In this document: one piece after another, positions 9,301 to 16,618 of the stretch
Position numbering within the stretch: the first letter of the stretch is position 1
How the letters are laid out: every line of letters begins with the position of its first letter
Source: JBPYCR01 sp051846935
GTDB taxonomy: Bacteria > Bacillota > Bacilli > Bacillales > Amphibacillaceae
Assembly: GCF_051846935.1 (NCBI RefSeq)
Contig: NZ_JBPYCS010000002.1
Location: 162,409 to 226,408 of the forward strand
Direction of reading: 5' to 3'
Length of the DNA: 64,000 bases
The notes under the pieces: generated by a model
What the model was told of the DNA's origin: nothing
The model's database searches: none
What the model saw: the letters and a program-made list of their open reading frames with translations, nothing else
Position numbers and translations under genes: made by a program

Positions 9301-9380
9301 ATATCGGCAGAGGAATGCATCGAATTTTTCGCAAAAGGAAACAAAGCCCTATTGTTATAAAAAAAGAACGATCGAGTTAA
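6336..9380 (+). CDS. RND-family efflux pump (HAE1/SwrC-like)
   Basis: Large inner-membrane pump of about 1014 residues with the duplicated RND layout: one N-terminal membrane helix, a large extracellular loop, helices from about residue 330, then the same again in the second half. GLGIGMMVDASIVVLESI is the helix-4 proton-relay region with one Asp, and VGIVLNNGILLIDRI is its partner in helix 10. The Asp plus Asn-Asn pattern differs from the Asp-Asp/Lys of AcrB but occurs in many HAE1 pumps. In Bacillus, SwrC-type pumps export lipopeptides and confer biocide tolerance. The frame opens at 6306, but AAAGGAG at 6319-6325 lies inside that extension, so the ATG at 6336 is preferred. No adaptor gene is adjacent. 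Confidence 0.9.
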   Translation: MLSFLLKRKVIVGLFISFIFVFGFYGFTKLDKELFPPISFDQALIMIETEDMPAADVEQFISKPIEQSIGSLKGVERYRSTSSIGNSTFYISMEKGNGHAITKDIETTVYGLRDDLYGVKDIYVMQFSTDQPFEFYMDISGASKEEMTDVAQQVIKPRLEALPEVREALLAGVSEREIVVELNSKKLKETGIEQESVIQAINEARINESIGELTNEKNSPSLRWHTAFSTIEDIRTISLPSHSGLLQLSDIATIEEKTSEQNDIAWKNGSSDFILVQIGRVNDVTQIEMAEAVRNEIKNINNEGLLGNVKIEEIVAQADYVENAIAGMTDNILIGAIIAIVVLLLFLRNIRATFIVALSIPASILLTVLMLRLFDYSLNLASLIGLGLGIGMMVDASIVVLESIYKKKELGLNNKAAVISGTKEVATAVFASMLTTIVVFLPIGILDDDIGKTVFILAIVITITLLSSVLVSFTWIPVLSENFLKVRKRKTKTKKSVIDQYGRTLTWVTKKKRRRLSIISLFLVLFISSFFLLTKVPMTILPDILNRYAEVIVQFEPGTTPSERELVAKKINEQLETIQDIDRNITIDNVEMLITLVNMTPEKEKTREQDEINEEILRKIRELEADFPIANVMSSVEGTSDFPVEITIHGESFNELTDIANDFSNQLKQVDGIVSTTIEGNKVMDEFVVELNEEKIEEDELTARFIQQNVRTLFAKMPAGELVQQGNITPIYVKNDSSIENKRDLLNYKIETPYGEEKLSTYVRIVKQTTPTQIDREDGERFIKVTADFEGKDMGTINRDIQKLIQDFTVKSGYTLAVSGDLEQQQQTAEDMIVILAISLFLVFVVLAIQFNSVKQPFIILSIVPLTMTGVIIGLFLTQKELNVISGIGVIMLVGIVLNNGILLIDRIKQLRNDGISVNDAVINAGKDRIRPIFMTTLTTVGGMIPLALATGSSSGYQSPLAVVIISGLLFATFITLLLIPSVYLLFEDIGRGMHRIFRKRKQSPIVIKKERSS

Positions 9381-9540
9381 ATGAACTTGTATACTAGACG
9401 TTGACGAAAGCACGTACGATTATCGGTTATTTGTCAAATAACGTTTGTGATGTATTTTAAGTCGAGGAATACCTCCTAATAAATAGAACAAAAACATGAA
9501 AGGTTACGCTCTAATTTCGCTGACCTGCACTACAGACGAT

Positions 9541-9646
9541 TGCTTTCCATGAGCACGGCCTCCGCTGCTGTAGCTCCTCTATCCGAGTCGCTACAGGGTT
9601 CTTCGGGCTCATACTATTTCCGTAGGAGTCCGTCGACTTCCGTTCC
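9541..9646 (+). repeat. Fold-back intergenic repeat, family 1, copy b (diverged)
   Basis: Same order of landmarks as the other copies (GCTTTCCATGAGCACGG, GGCCTCC, CGCTACAGGG, CCGTAGGAGTC) and the same orientation. It lies downstream of the RND gene. Confidence 0.6.
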
Positions 9647-9678
9647 AGTCAGCTTTAAAAGTGGGAATAGCCTTATTG

Positions 9679-9722
9679 CACACACTTCAACGCTGTTTAA
9701 TTGGGATTGGAGTGTGTTTTTT
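9679..9722 (+). terminator. Rho-independent terminator downstream of the RND gene
   Basis: ACACACTTCAA pairs with TTGGAGTGTGT (one G-T pair) around a 16-base loop and is followed by six T on the plus strand. It lies 300 bases beyond the RND stop, so it may end a long 3' UTR or a separate small RNA. Confidence 0.65.
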
Positions 9723-9825
9723 ATGGTTTATGCTTTGTATTGTATTTTTTTCTACAGGTTTTCGTTTGAAATAAAGCATAATTTTGATTCTTCGTAAGCT
9801 TCTGTACCCATAAGCGGATTGACAA
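9721..9825 (-). CDS. Possible 34-residue peptide
   Basis: A TTG codon at 9825 has a perfect AGGAGG (complement of 9834-9839) exactly 8 bases before it and opens a frame of 34 codons ending in TAA at 9721. The product starts SIRLWVQKLTKNQNYALF after the initiator and is basic, without a membrane segment. The ribosome binding site is the only support. No family is recognised, and the C-terminal codons overlap the terminator hairpin region. Confidence 0.25.
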   Translation of the reverse strand: MSIRLWVQKLTKNQNYALFQTKTCRKKYNTKHKP

Positions 9826-9905
9826 GCGATTTTCCTCCTGGATATGGTTTTTGACGCCTTTTATTCTACAAGGAAATTCACTTGTTTTCTATTAGAAAAT
9901 AAAAA

Positions 9906-9972
9906 TGACGTTAATGAAATCCCTTCACATTTCCCTACCAAAAAGTAATGTGATTTTTCTTCACTAACGTCA
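9906..9972 (-). terminator. Long hairpin, probable minus-strand terminator
   Basis: TGACGTTAATGAA (9906-9918) pairs with TTCACTAACGTCA (9960-9972), and inside it TCACATT pairs with AATGTGA. On the minus strand the structure is followed by TTTTTATTTTC. It lies beyond the small gene at 10246 and could end its transcript. Confidence 0.5.
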
Positions 9973-10245
9973 TATATTGTACAGCCCGATTATCGATATT
10001 TAGATGATTGTACGTGCTTCTATTTATTGCATTACATTGAATTGGACGGGCACCAACTTCTATGGGAGCAGCAAATACTTTTATGGAAGAATGATTTTCA
10101 ATCAATTTGCGAATTCTGAAGTATACACAGGCTGTCATTTCCTCAACTCACATGAAGCAATAAGGAGTGAAAACAATCCATCTGAGCACACAGCAACAAT
10201 TATTGCTGTTGTCCTTCCTGGTTGATAATCTAAACTGTTTTTTCA

Positions 10246-10476
10246 TTAAGCGTTTGTTAATTGTACTATTTGTTCATTGCGCTTCTGTTTTTCCGTCTCA
10301 GATGCTAAATCGTATTTTTTCAATAAATGAAATAATTCATTTAACAACAATTGATCTGGTTCGTTTGTCAAAAGGATACGGCACTGTTTTGTAATATGTT
10401 CTGGAAGAAATTCACTTTGGTCGCTCAGCTTTTTACGAACGTCTGCTAGCGAATGGTCAATATTGCAAGTCCCCAT
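10246..10476 (-). CDS. Small conserved-type cytosolic protein of unknown function
   Basis: 76 residues starting MGTCNIDHSLADVRKK. It is mostly helical and charged, has no membrane segment, and contains QCRILLTNEPDQLLLNELFHLLKKYDLAS. A longer frame opens at a TTG at 10524, but GGAG sits 8 bases before the ATG at 10476, so the shorter product is chosen. I recognise no named family. It lies just beyond the terminator of the ribonucleotide reductase operon, on the same strand, so it is probably transcribed separately. Confidence 0.6.
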   Translation of the reverse strand: MGTCNIDHSLADVRKKLSDQSEFLPEHITKQCRILLTNEPDQLLLNELFHLLKKYDLASETEKQKRNEQIVQLTNA

Positions 10477-10575
10477 CTTTATCTCTCCATTCATTTTTTT
10501 GTCGGTTCTCGTTTCGGAAATCAACTACGTACGAGTTGGTTTGTTTATATGTTATTTAACGTATAAATTAATCTC

Positions 10576-10616
10576 TTATATAAAAAGCCCGATCCACTTT
10601 AATTGGATCGGGCTTT
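10576..10616 (-). terminator. Rho-independent terminator of the nrd operon
   Basis: AAAGCCCGATCCA (10584-10596) and TGGATCGGGCTTT (10604-10616) form a perfect 13-bp stem with a 7-base loop. On the minus strand TTTTTATA follows. It lies 15 bases beyond the nrdF stop. Confidence 0.9.
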
Positions 10617-10630
10617 GCTGCGACTTGAGC

Positions 10631-11674
10631 TTACAAATCATCAAAGCCGTTCAAATCACTCGTCTTTGTATATTGTCTTGATTTTTGCTCGAAAAAGTCC
10701 GTTTTCGTCCCATCGAAATTATCGACGTACGCACGAATCCATTTCATTGGATTTTCCACGTGTTCTGGATAAATTTCATTTAAGCCCATCATGCGTAACA
10801 TTTTATTCGCACGATATTTAACGTAGCCTGCCATTTCTTCTAGGTCGATTCCTTCTACGTTTGCAAGCACATAGGAGGACCATTCAATCTCAAGTTCTAC
10901 CGATGTTTTAAAGCTATCATAAACCCAATCGATCAATTCAGCATTATTGTGTTCTAGATTCTCAGCTAATGTTGCGCGAAACAATTCGGAAATAAAACGA
11001 CCGTGCTCCAGTTCATCTCGGTTTATATAGCTAACCATCGTTGACGTGCCTACCATCTTATTATGTCGTGCTAGGTTGTAGAAAAATGCAAAGCCAGAAT
11101 AAAAGAACATACCTTCTAACAAGGCAGTGTACACCATTGTTTTTAATATATTTTCTATTGTCGGCTCTTCTACAAATGCATTATAATGCTCGGTTATATA
11201 CTGGTTTCGCTTTAATAAAACTGGATCCGTTCTCCCAAGATTAAAAGCTTCATTTTGTTCGCCAAGCGAAACGACCGATGACAAAACATAGGAATAACTT
11301 TCATTATGCACCGCTTCTTGCTGCGCGATAACAGCCATAATGGACTGCACCGATGCGTCGGTCGCATATAATGATAATAGCAGTGCTGTTCGTGTTTGTG
11401 GTGCATCTAATGTTGATAATAAACCGATAATTTTCAAGTAAGCATCTTGTTCTTCTTTTGTTAGGTTTGGAAATTGTTTTACATCACTTGCCATACTTAC
11501 TTCGTCAGCTTGCCAATAATTCCCAACGAGACGCTTGTACATCTTATACCAATGTGGATAAGCAATATCGTTCCAATTTAATATTCCGCTCGACTTACCT
11601 CCAAATAAACCTGTCGATTTGTTCGGGTTGCGAGGGTCTAATGTTTTCGCTTTCTCAAGCAAAGCTTTTGACAT
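10631..11674 (-). CDS. nrdF: Class Ib ribonucleotide reductase, beta subunit
   Basis: 347 residues, the usual length of NrdF. It carries the di-metal carboxylate ligands in STLDAPQ, QQEAVHNESYSYVL (Glu, His and the radical-bearing Tyr) and NRDELEHGRF, and ends in the flexible C-terminal tail that docks on NrdE. The di-metal/tyrosyl radical cofactor (dimanganese in most class Ib enzymes) supplies the radical for nucleotide reduction by NrdE. It is the third gene of a minus-strand operon and overlaps nrdI by 20 bases, so translation is probably coupled. A strong terminator follows directly. Confidence 0.96.
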   Translation of the reverse strand: MSKALLEKAKTLDPRNPNKSTGLFGGKSSGILNWNDIAYPHWYKMYKRLVGNYWQADEVSMASDVKQFPNLTKEEQDAYLKIIGLLSTLDAPQTRTALLLSLYATDASVQSIMAVIAQQEAVHNESYSYVLSSVVSLGEQNEAFNLGRTDPVLLKRNQYITEHYNAFVEEPTIENILKTMVYTALLEGMFFYSGFAFFYNLARHNKMVGTSTMVSYINRDELEHGRFISELFRATLAENLEHNNAELIDWVYDSFKTSVELEIEWSSYVLANVEGIDLEEMAGYVKYRANKMLRMMGLNEIYPEHVENPMKWIRAYVDNFDGTKTDFFEQKSRQYTKTSDLNGFDDL

Positions 11675-12089
11675 CTTGCAGCACTCCTTCCAGCCAATAA
11701 TCTATACGCTGTTCCTGATAGCCTCGCGGCGATTGTTCAATTTTTAAAGGCTCCCATTTGCTGTTGTAAAAGATGGCTAACTTTTCAGCTGCCTTACAAA
11801 ATAGGGCGTCCCCACCGAACTGTGTATCACCCGTTCCAAAAACGGCCACATTCTCCGGCTTGTAGCCAACCTCCCGAACGAAATCCTTTACTTCGTCCGG
11901 AGTGGCACCTTCCTCCCACGTAAACGTGCCGAGGAAGAGATAGTCATAACGGGAAACATCAACAAACGGGTCGATTCCAATTTCATGCATGTCAACATGA
12001 AGTCCATCATCAATCAAACGATTATGAATAAACGTTGCAACCTCTTCCGTGTTTCCGCTATACGACAAATACGCAATTAAAATATTCAA
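11655..12089 (-). CDS. nrdI: Flavodoxin-like NrdI, activator of class Ib ribonucleotide reductase
   Basis: 144 residues with a flavodoxin fold: the FMN phosphate loop AYLSYSGNTEEVA is at the N terminus, followed by LFLGTFTWEEG and GTGDTQFGGDAL, the loops that hold the flavin ring. NrdI supplies the oxidant that builds the dimanganese-tyrosyl cofactor of NrdF. It is somewhat longer than the roughly 130-residue Bacillus YmaA. It starts in a 4-base overlap with the nrdE stop (ATGA) and overlaps nrdF at its end. This order, nrdE-nrdI-nrdF, puts nrdI in the middle, unlike the nrdI-nrdE-nrdF order common in Bacillus. Confidence 0.9.
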   Translation of the reverse strand: MNILIAYLSYSGNTEEVATFIHNRLIDDGLHVDMHEIGIDPFVDVSRYDYLFLGTFTWEEGATPDEVKDFVREVGYKPENVAVFGTGDTQFGGDALFCKAAEKLAIFYNSKWEPLKIEQSPRGYQEQRIDYWLEGVLQDVKSFA

Positions 12090-14323
12090 CTTTCACACCA
12101 CTCACATTCCTCAATGTCGTTAGATGTTGAACGTACATAATATGTTGTCTTTAATCCTTCTCGCCATGCCTGTATATGCAAATCGAGTAGAACGGATGCC
12201 CGTATCGTATTCGGAACATATAAGTTAAATGAAATACTCTGATCCACATGCTTTTGTCTTGCTGCATTTTGTTTAACAGACCATCTTTGATCAACAATAT
12301 ATGCGGATCGTCGATAAATGTTATATGTTCTATGATCCAAATCAGGTGCTGTAGTCGGAATTTTAAAGTCCTTTTTCTCTTCATTATAAAACGCTTTGAA
12401 GATCGGATCGATACTCGCAGTTGAACCAGCAATCATTGACGTTGAAGAGTTTGGAGCAACTGCCATTAAATAGCCATTACGCATTCCGTTCTCTGCAACT
12501 GCTTCTTTCAACTCTGTCCACGCTTCATCTTTATACCCTTTGCTTTCAAAATATACACCCGTTTGCCATTTGCTGCCCTCAAACGCTGGATAGCTTCCTT
12601 TTTCCTTGCTTAATTCCATACTATTTTTAATTGTTAAATAGGCAATTTTTTCATATAGTTCATCCGCATATGCTACTGCTTCATCTGATTCCCACTCTAT
12701 ATTTTTTAAAGCGAGTAAATGGTGCCAACCGAAAGTACCCAATCCGATTGCACGGTATTTTTGATTTGTTAATTGTGTTTGTTTGATCGGCAATGTGTTG
12801 ATTTCAATTACGTTATCAAGCATACGCACTTGAACTTTAAGCAGTCTATCAAGCACATTGTCTGGAACTGCTTTACCTAAGTTAATGGAGCTTAAATTAC
12901 AAACGACATAGTCTCCTGTTTTATATTTCTTAACAATTGTATCTTCGTTTTCAATATATTCTTCGATAAATTCAGTTGGTGACTGGTTTTGTGTAATTTC
13001 CGTACAAAGATTAGAGCAGTAAATCATTCCATTGTGTTCGTTATTATTCGTACGGTTTACTTCATCGCGATAGAACATAAATGGTGTTCCCGATTCAAGC
13101 TGTGACTTTAAGATTCGTTTCATAATCTCGATTGCTGGAACTTTTTTCTTCGATAGTAAATCCGATTGGACACATTCCTCATACTTTTTCCGCCATGTTC
13201 CCGTTCCTCTTTCTTCATCATAAAAGTCTTCAAGTGAGTATCCCATCACTTGACGTACTTCATGTGGGTCAAATAAATACCAGTCGCCACGATTTTCCAC
13301 TTGCTCCATGAAATAATCAGGCAAACAAACACCAAGGAAGATATCGTGAGCGCGCATCCGCTCATCCCCATTATTCAACTTAAGATCAAGGAAGGATTCA
13401 ATGTCCATGTGCCAAATATCAAGATATACAGCAATTGCTCCTTTTCTCGTCCCAAGCTGATCGACATTAACAGCTGTATTATTCAACTGTCTAATCCATG
13501 GCACAACACCGCTTGACATTCCTTTATACCCCTTAATAGAGCTTCCTCGTGCACGAATTTTACCCATGTACACACCAATGCCGCCACCATTTTTTGATAA
13601 CTTCGCAATATCAGTGTTGCTGTCATATATTGATTGCAAGCTATCATCTACTGTATCAATAAAACAGCTCGATAATTGCCCATGTGTTTTTCCTGCATTT
13701 GTCATCGTTGGTGTAGCCACCGTCATATATAAATTGCTCAATGCCCAATAGGCCTCTAATACTAATTCCGTACGCTTAGTTTTTGCTTCATCTTGCATTA
13801 AATACATTGCAATAATCATCCAACGTTCCTGTGGCAATTCAAATGTGTTTTTTGCATGGTCTGTCGCCAAATAGCGCGTAGCAAACGTGTATAAGCCTAA
13901 ATAATCAAATAAACGATCTCGTTCCGCGTCAATTTGCTCTGCAAAGTGATCAATTTCTGACTTCGTATATTTGTCCAGTATATGAGAAGAGTAAATGCCC
14001 TTTGTTGTTAGCGTATCAATCAATTGATAAAAGTCACCATATTTTTCAGCGGCAGCATAGCCTCTATTTTGGGCGGCTTTTTCATATAGACCATGCAAAT
14101 ATACACGGCTAGCAACAAATGTCCAAGCAGGGCTTGCTTCATCAATATTTTCCAATGCATTTTTTACGAGTGTTTCGACAAGCTTATCCGTAGAGGCGTC
14201 TTCTGGAACTGTGCGATGTGCTTTCTCAATATATTGCTCCGTCTCAAGCCCTAACCCTTTCACCGCTTCTTCTATTAAGGCATCCAGTTTATGTGTTTGT
14301 TTCATTCCTGCTTTTGTCACCAT
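12086..14323 (-). CDS. nrdE: Class Ib ribonucleoside-diphosphate reductase, alpha subunit
   Basis: About 745 residues. The radical site NLCTEI has the Asn-x-Cys-x-Glu pattern of the catalytic thiyl Cys and its helpers. QLSSCFID and CNLSSINLG hold the redox Cys pair of the active site, and the C terminus ends in CEWC, the shuttle pair reduced by NrdH or thioredoxin. It lacks a long N-terminal ATP cone. The frame opens earlier at a TTG, but that codon lies within the GGGAGG ribosome binding site, so the ATG at 14323 is the start. It is the first gene of the nrdE-nrdI-nrdF operon, preceded by a long leader with candidate NrdR boxes. Confidence 0.96.
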   Translation of the reverse strand: MVTKAGMKQTHKLDALIEEAVKGLGLETEQYIEKAHRTVPEDASTDKLVETLVKNALENIDEASPAWTFVASRVYLHGLYEKAAQNRGYAAAEKYGDFYQLIDTLTTKGIYSSHILDKYTKSEIDHFAEQIDAERDRLFDYLGLYTFATRYLATDHAKNTFELPQERWMIIAMYLMQDEAKTKRTELVLEAYWALSNLYMTVATPTMTNAGKTHGQLSSCFIDTVDDSLQSIYDSNTDIAKLSKNGGGIGVYMGKIRARGSSIKGYKGMSSGVVPWIRQLNNTAVNVDQLGTRKGAIAVYLDIWHMDIESFLDLKLNNGDERMRAHDIFLGVCLPDYFMEQVENRGDWYLFDPHEVRQVMGYSLEDFYDEERGTGTWRKKYEECVQSDLLSKKKVPAIEIMKRILKSQLESGTPFMFYRDEVNRTNNNEHNGMIYCSNLCTEITQNQSPTEFIEEYIENEDTIVKKYKTGDYVVCNLSSINLGKAVPDNVLDRLLKVQVRMLDNVIEINTLPIKQTQLTNQKYRAIGLGTFGWHHLLALKNIEWESDEAVAYADELYEKIAYLTIKNSMELSKEKGSYPAFEGSKWQTGVYFESKGYKDEAWTELKEAVAENGMRNGYLMAVAPNSSTSMIAGSTASIDPIFKAFYNEEKKDFKIPTTAPDLDHRTYNIYRRSAYIVDQRWSVKQNAARQKHVDQSISFNLYVPNTIRASVLLDLHIQAWREGLKTTYYVRSTSNDIEECEWCES

Positions 14324-14350
14324 AATAAAACCTCCCAAAGATTAAATAAT

Positions 14351-14566
14351 TTATAATTGTTTGCTTAAAAAATCGACAGAATAGTAGTTTCTACCCTCCC
14401 ATCCCATCGATTCGATTTCACCTTTGTGTATTTTTAATAAGTAATAGCAAATCTTGTTGTCGTTTGCTATACTATAATAGCTAAACTGTCCATTAATTGG
14501 TATGTAATTTGTATTAAATCCTGACTTGCGTACACCTTGATCATCCCTCCGGAAAAATGGCCGAAA
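14351..14566 (-). pseudogene. Open frame without a start codon in the nrd leader
   Basis: A 71-codon frame without stops ends at TAA (14351-14353), 27 bases before the nrdE start. It reads ...NYIPINGQFSYYSIANDN... and ...KIHKGEIESMGWEGRNYY..., which looks protein-like, but has no ATG, GTG or TTG before the internal ESM. A GGAGGG followed by ATG, and a GTG 9 bases later, lie at its upstream end in another frame and open only a 26-codon peptide. A frameshifted small gene is one explanation and chance is another. No family is recognised. Confidence 0.25.
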
Positions 14567-14623
14567 TCACTACATATAGTAGTTTTATCCCATTTAGTGA
14601 TCAAGATATTGTATATATAGCCT
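14567..14623 (-). promoter_or_regulatory. Candidate nrd promoter with two NrdR-like boxes
   Basis: Two sites resemble the NrdR box ACACTATATATAGTGT: 14567-14582 (contains the palindrome ACTACATATAGTAGT) and 14608-14623 (TATATATAG core). Their centres are 41 bases apart, about four helical turns, as expected for tandem NrdR sites. Between them, on the minus strand, TTGATC and TACTAT are separated by 17 bases and could be the -35 and -10. The first box covers the -10. The assignment rests on consensus similarity only. Confidence 0.45.
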
Positions 14624-14936
14624 AGCATAGTTCATCTGCGGTTTCAAGTAGATTAAATTATTTAAGCAGGCCATTTTTACGAAGTTTGCCGAAAACAAAG
14701 GTATAGCATAGATAAACGATAATTGATTTTTTAAATTCGAAAAAATTGTTAAAAAGAAGCGCAAAAAAACAATCGACTTATGCTCAAACGCACTTACTTT
14801 TCAAATAAGCACATGCATCGAGCAAATCGATGTTTTTTAATTAGACGAGTCAATTTCATAATGGGCATTTTTAAAAAATCTCAAAAGAACATTTTAAAAT
14901 CCACTTAAAAATTTAAAGCGAGATTGGTGTCTGCTG

Positions 14937-15320
14937 TGTTCCATCCGAATCCAGTCCGCTTTCCGCAGGCAACGCCTCAACTAATTTTAAAAGGTTACCC
15001 CAAAACTTTTAAAATGGATTTTCGGGTATGAGTAAAATGTTTGTGGGGGAACAGATGCACGAATCTAACTAGATAATATGTGATCAATTTTACTTCGAAC
15101 GATATACACATGAATAACACCGTTGATTTTCACTGCCCACAGAAAGCGTAGTGTATATCTACTGCGGTCGGTAGGAATCAATACTAATAGTAACGAATAC
15201 AAAGAGAGGTTTTTTAACTTCTTAAAATAGCACCCACAAATACGTGACTCAATCGATTTTCGGCTGTTGCTTTTCCTGCAGAAGTCTGCGTCGATCCAGA
15301 TTCCACACAGACGAGTTGGC
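14937..15320. repeat. Intergenic repeat family 2, copy a, split by a MITE
   Basis: The left half (about 14937-15017) contains GCAACGCCTCAACTAATTTT and ends in ATGGATTTTCGG. The right half (15255-15320) resumes with GATTTTCGGCTGTTGCTTT. Uninterrupted copies at 46561-46704 and 18981-19119 read straight through this point. The two halves therefore belong to one element into which the 229-bp element has jumped. Confidence 0.75.
15026..15254 (+). mobile_element. 229-bp MITE-like element, copy A
   Basis: It starts GTATGAGTAAAATGTTTGTG and ends ACAAATACGTGACTCAATC. The two ends are imperfect inverted repeats (about 18 of 24 positions). GATTTTCGG occurs directly before (15017-15025) and directly after (15255-15263) the element, a 9-bp target duplication. 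The same element lies inverted at 39789-40017, nearly identical over the whole length. There is no coding capacity, so it must rely on a transposase supplied in trans. Confidence 0.85.
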
Positions 15321-15554
15321 GTTGCTATGCAACTAATTTAGATACATTGTACATTAAGGTGACTATATCAAAATGATTTTTTGCTCGTTTACCTGTTCTG
15401 GAACGAACATTGTTTAATTGAAAGAACTCTTTTAAGATACGCATTAATTCGTTTAACGGCTGTACATCGATTATAAATAATTTTCCAAGCTTTTGATCCC
15501 CGAGCTGGAGCTGTATATCTTCGAAGATCTTTGGTGTACCGAATTCATCCCGTA

Positions 15555-16460
15555 TTAATATTGAAATTCCTCTAATCTCGTAAAAAATTCCTTTAAAAAC
15601 GTATAAAATAACCTTTCCGTCGGAAGTAATTGGCGTTCTTTTGGAATAATAACTCCTACCGTTCTACTTATACTCGGCTCTATTATTTGTTTTTTCACCG
15701 TTGCACGCGGTAAGCAATCCACTAATGTGATTTCTGGCACCAAAGAAATTCCAAGACCTGCCGACACAAGTCCTTTAATTGCATCAATGTCCTCACCTTC
15801 AAACGATATCTTTGGCTGAAATCCAATTTGCTGGCATCCGTTAATAATTATATCTCGCAATACAAAGCCCTCCGGAAACAGAACAAATCCATCCTCTCGT
15901 AAATCGTTCAAGTAAACAGTAGAAGCTATTGCCTTAGGGTGATTCGCAGGTAATAAAGCAACAATCTTCTCGGTAAACAAAATCGTTCCGTGCAGCTTTT
16001 TTTCATTCATCGGAACAGGCCCAAGAAGCGCCATGTTCACAATTCCTTTAACTACTGCTTCCTTCAATTCATTATACGAACCTTGATGCAATTGAAACTT
16101 AACATGTGGATAGCGTTCCCGAAATGCGGATATTGCTGTAGGTAATATATATGTAGCCATACTAGTTGGAAAACCGATATGAATCGTTCCCCGCTCTGGA
16201 TCTGTATACTCTTCAATGACTTGAGTAGCGTCGTCAATCACATGAATCGCTTGTTCCATATGCTCGAGAAAGATTCGACCAATTGGAGTCAGCTTTACTG
16301 TCCTTCCTTCACGAATGAATAAATCAACACCTAGCTCTGCCTCTAAGTTAAATATTTGTCTGCTTACTGCAGATTGGGCTACATGCAATGCATGTGCTGC
16401 ATCTGTAACATGCTCTCTCTTTGCAACTTCAATAAAATATTTAATTTGCCTTAGCTCCAA
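15555..16460 (-). CDS. gltC: LysR-family regulator, GltC-like
   Basis: 301 residues. The N-terminal winged helix (residues 1-60, MELRQIKYFIEVAKREHVTD, HVAQSAVSRQI, LFIREGRTVKLTPIG) is followed by a periplasmic-binding-like effector domain. Throughout, including GTIHIGFPTSMA, LLGPVP, VLFPEGFVLRD and EGEDIDAIKGLVSAGLG, it closely resembles B. subtilis GltC, the activator of glutamate synthase genes. Here it is divergent from a glutamate dehydrogenase gene rather than from gltAB. GltC is known to respond to 2-oxoglutarate and glutamate. Its position suggests it controls the neighbouring gdhA, probably from the 158-base shared intergenic region. Confidence 0.88.
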   Translation of the reverse strand: MELRQIKYFIEVAKREHVTDAAHALHVAQSAVSRQIFNLEAELGVDLFIREGRTVKLTPIGRIFLEHMEQAIHVIDDATQVIEEYTDPERGTIHIGFPTSMATYILPTAISAFRERYPHVKFQLHQGSYNELKEAVVKGIVNMALLGPVPMNEKKLHGTILFTEKIVALLPANHPKAIASTVYLNDLREDGFVLFPEGFVLRDIIINGCQQIGFQPKISFEGEDIDAIKGLVSAGLGISLVPEITLVDCLPRATVKKQIIEPSISRTVGVIIPKERQLLPTERLFYTFLKEFFTRLEEFQY

Positions 16461-16520
16461 TTGTTCCCACCCCTTTTTATCATTATCTCATATTGGCATT
16501 GATTATATCTATTATTTGTA

Positions 16521-16549
16521 TTGCTTAGATTGTTTTCTCTGTGTAAAAT
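16521..16549 (+). promoter_or_regulatory. Promoter of gdhA
   Basis: TTGCTT (16521-16526) and TAAAAT (16544-16549) with a 17-base spacer, 70 bases before the gdhA start. The weak -35 would suit activation by the divergent LysR regulator. Confidence 0.5.
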
Positions 16550-16618
16550 TTAATTACACTGAGCATATATTAATATGTGAATAAACGAACTTGATATTTT
16601 GAAAGGAGGCTGCAACTA

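Larger units (their letters stand above)
9381..10245. other. Gene-poor region with repeat, terminator and long hairpin
   Basis: Between the RND gene and the small gene at 10246 there is no gene I am sure of. The stretch holds a family-1 repeat copy (9541-9646), a plus-strand terminator (9679-9722), a possible 34-codon minus-strand ORF (9721-9825) and a long hairpin (9906-9972). A 67-codon minus-strand frame at 9935-10138 overlaps the hairpin and lacks a well-spaced ribosome binding site. Confidence 0.5.
14624..15554. other. Gene-free, repeat-rich region between nrd and gltC
   Basis: AT-rich sequence without a supportable gene. It contains a weak plus-strand terminator-like hairpin (CATCGA 14816-14821, TCGATG 14827-14832, followed by six T), a family-2 repeat copy in two halves (about 14937-15017 and 15264-15320) and the MITE-like element that splits it. 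The last 200 bases before the gltC stop appear featureless. Confidence 0.6.

Noticed and set aside
6336..9380. Missing second Asp in RND helix 4 as a defect
   Set aside because: A single Asp with Asn-Asn in helix 10 is common among HAE1-type pumps, so it does not indicate loss of function.
9935..10138. 67-codon minus-strand frame (MTACVYFRIRKLIENH...)
   Set aside because: The GAGG before it is only two bases from the ATG, the 3' end runs through the long hairpin at 9906-9972, and no family is recognised.
14816..14838. Plus-strand terminator-like hairpin with six T
   Set aside because: The stem is only 6 bp and there is no plus-strand gene upstream. It is mentioned only within the region description.
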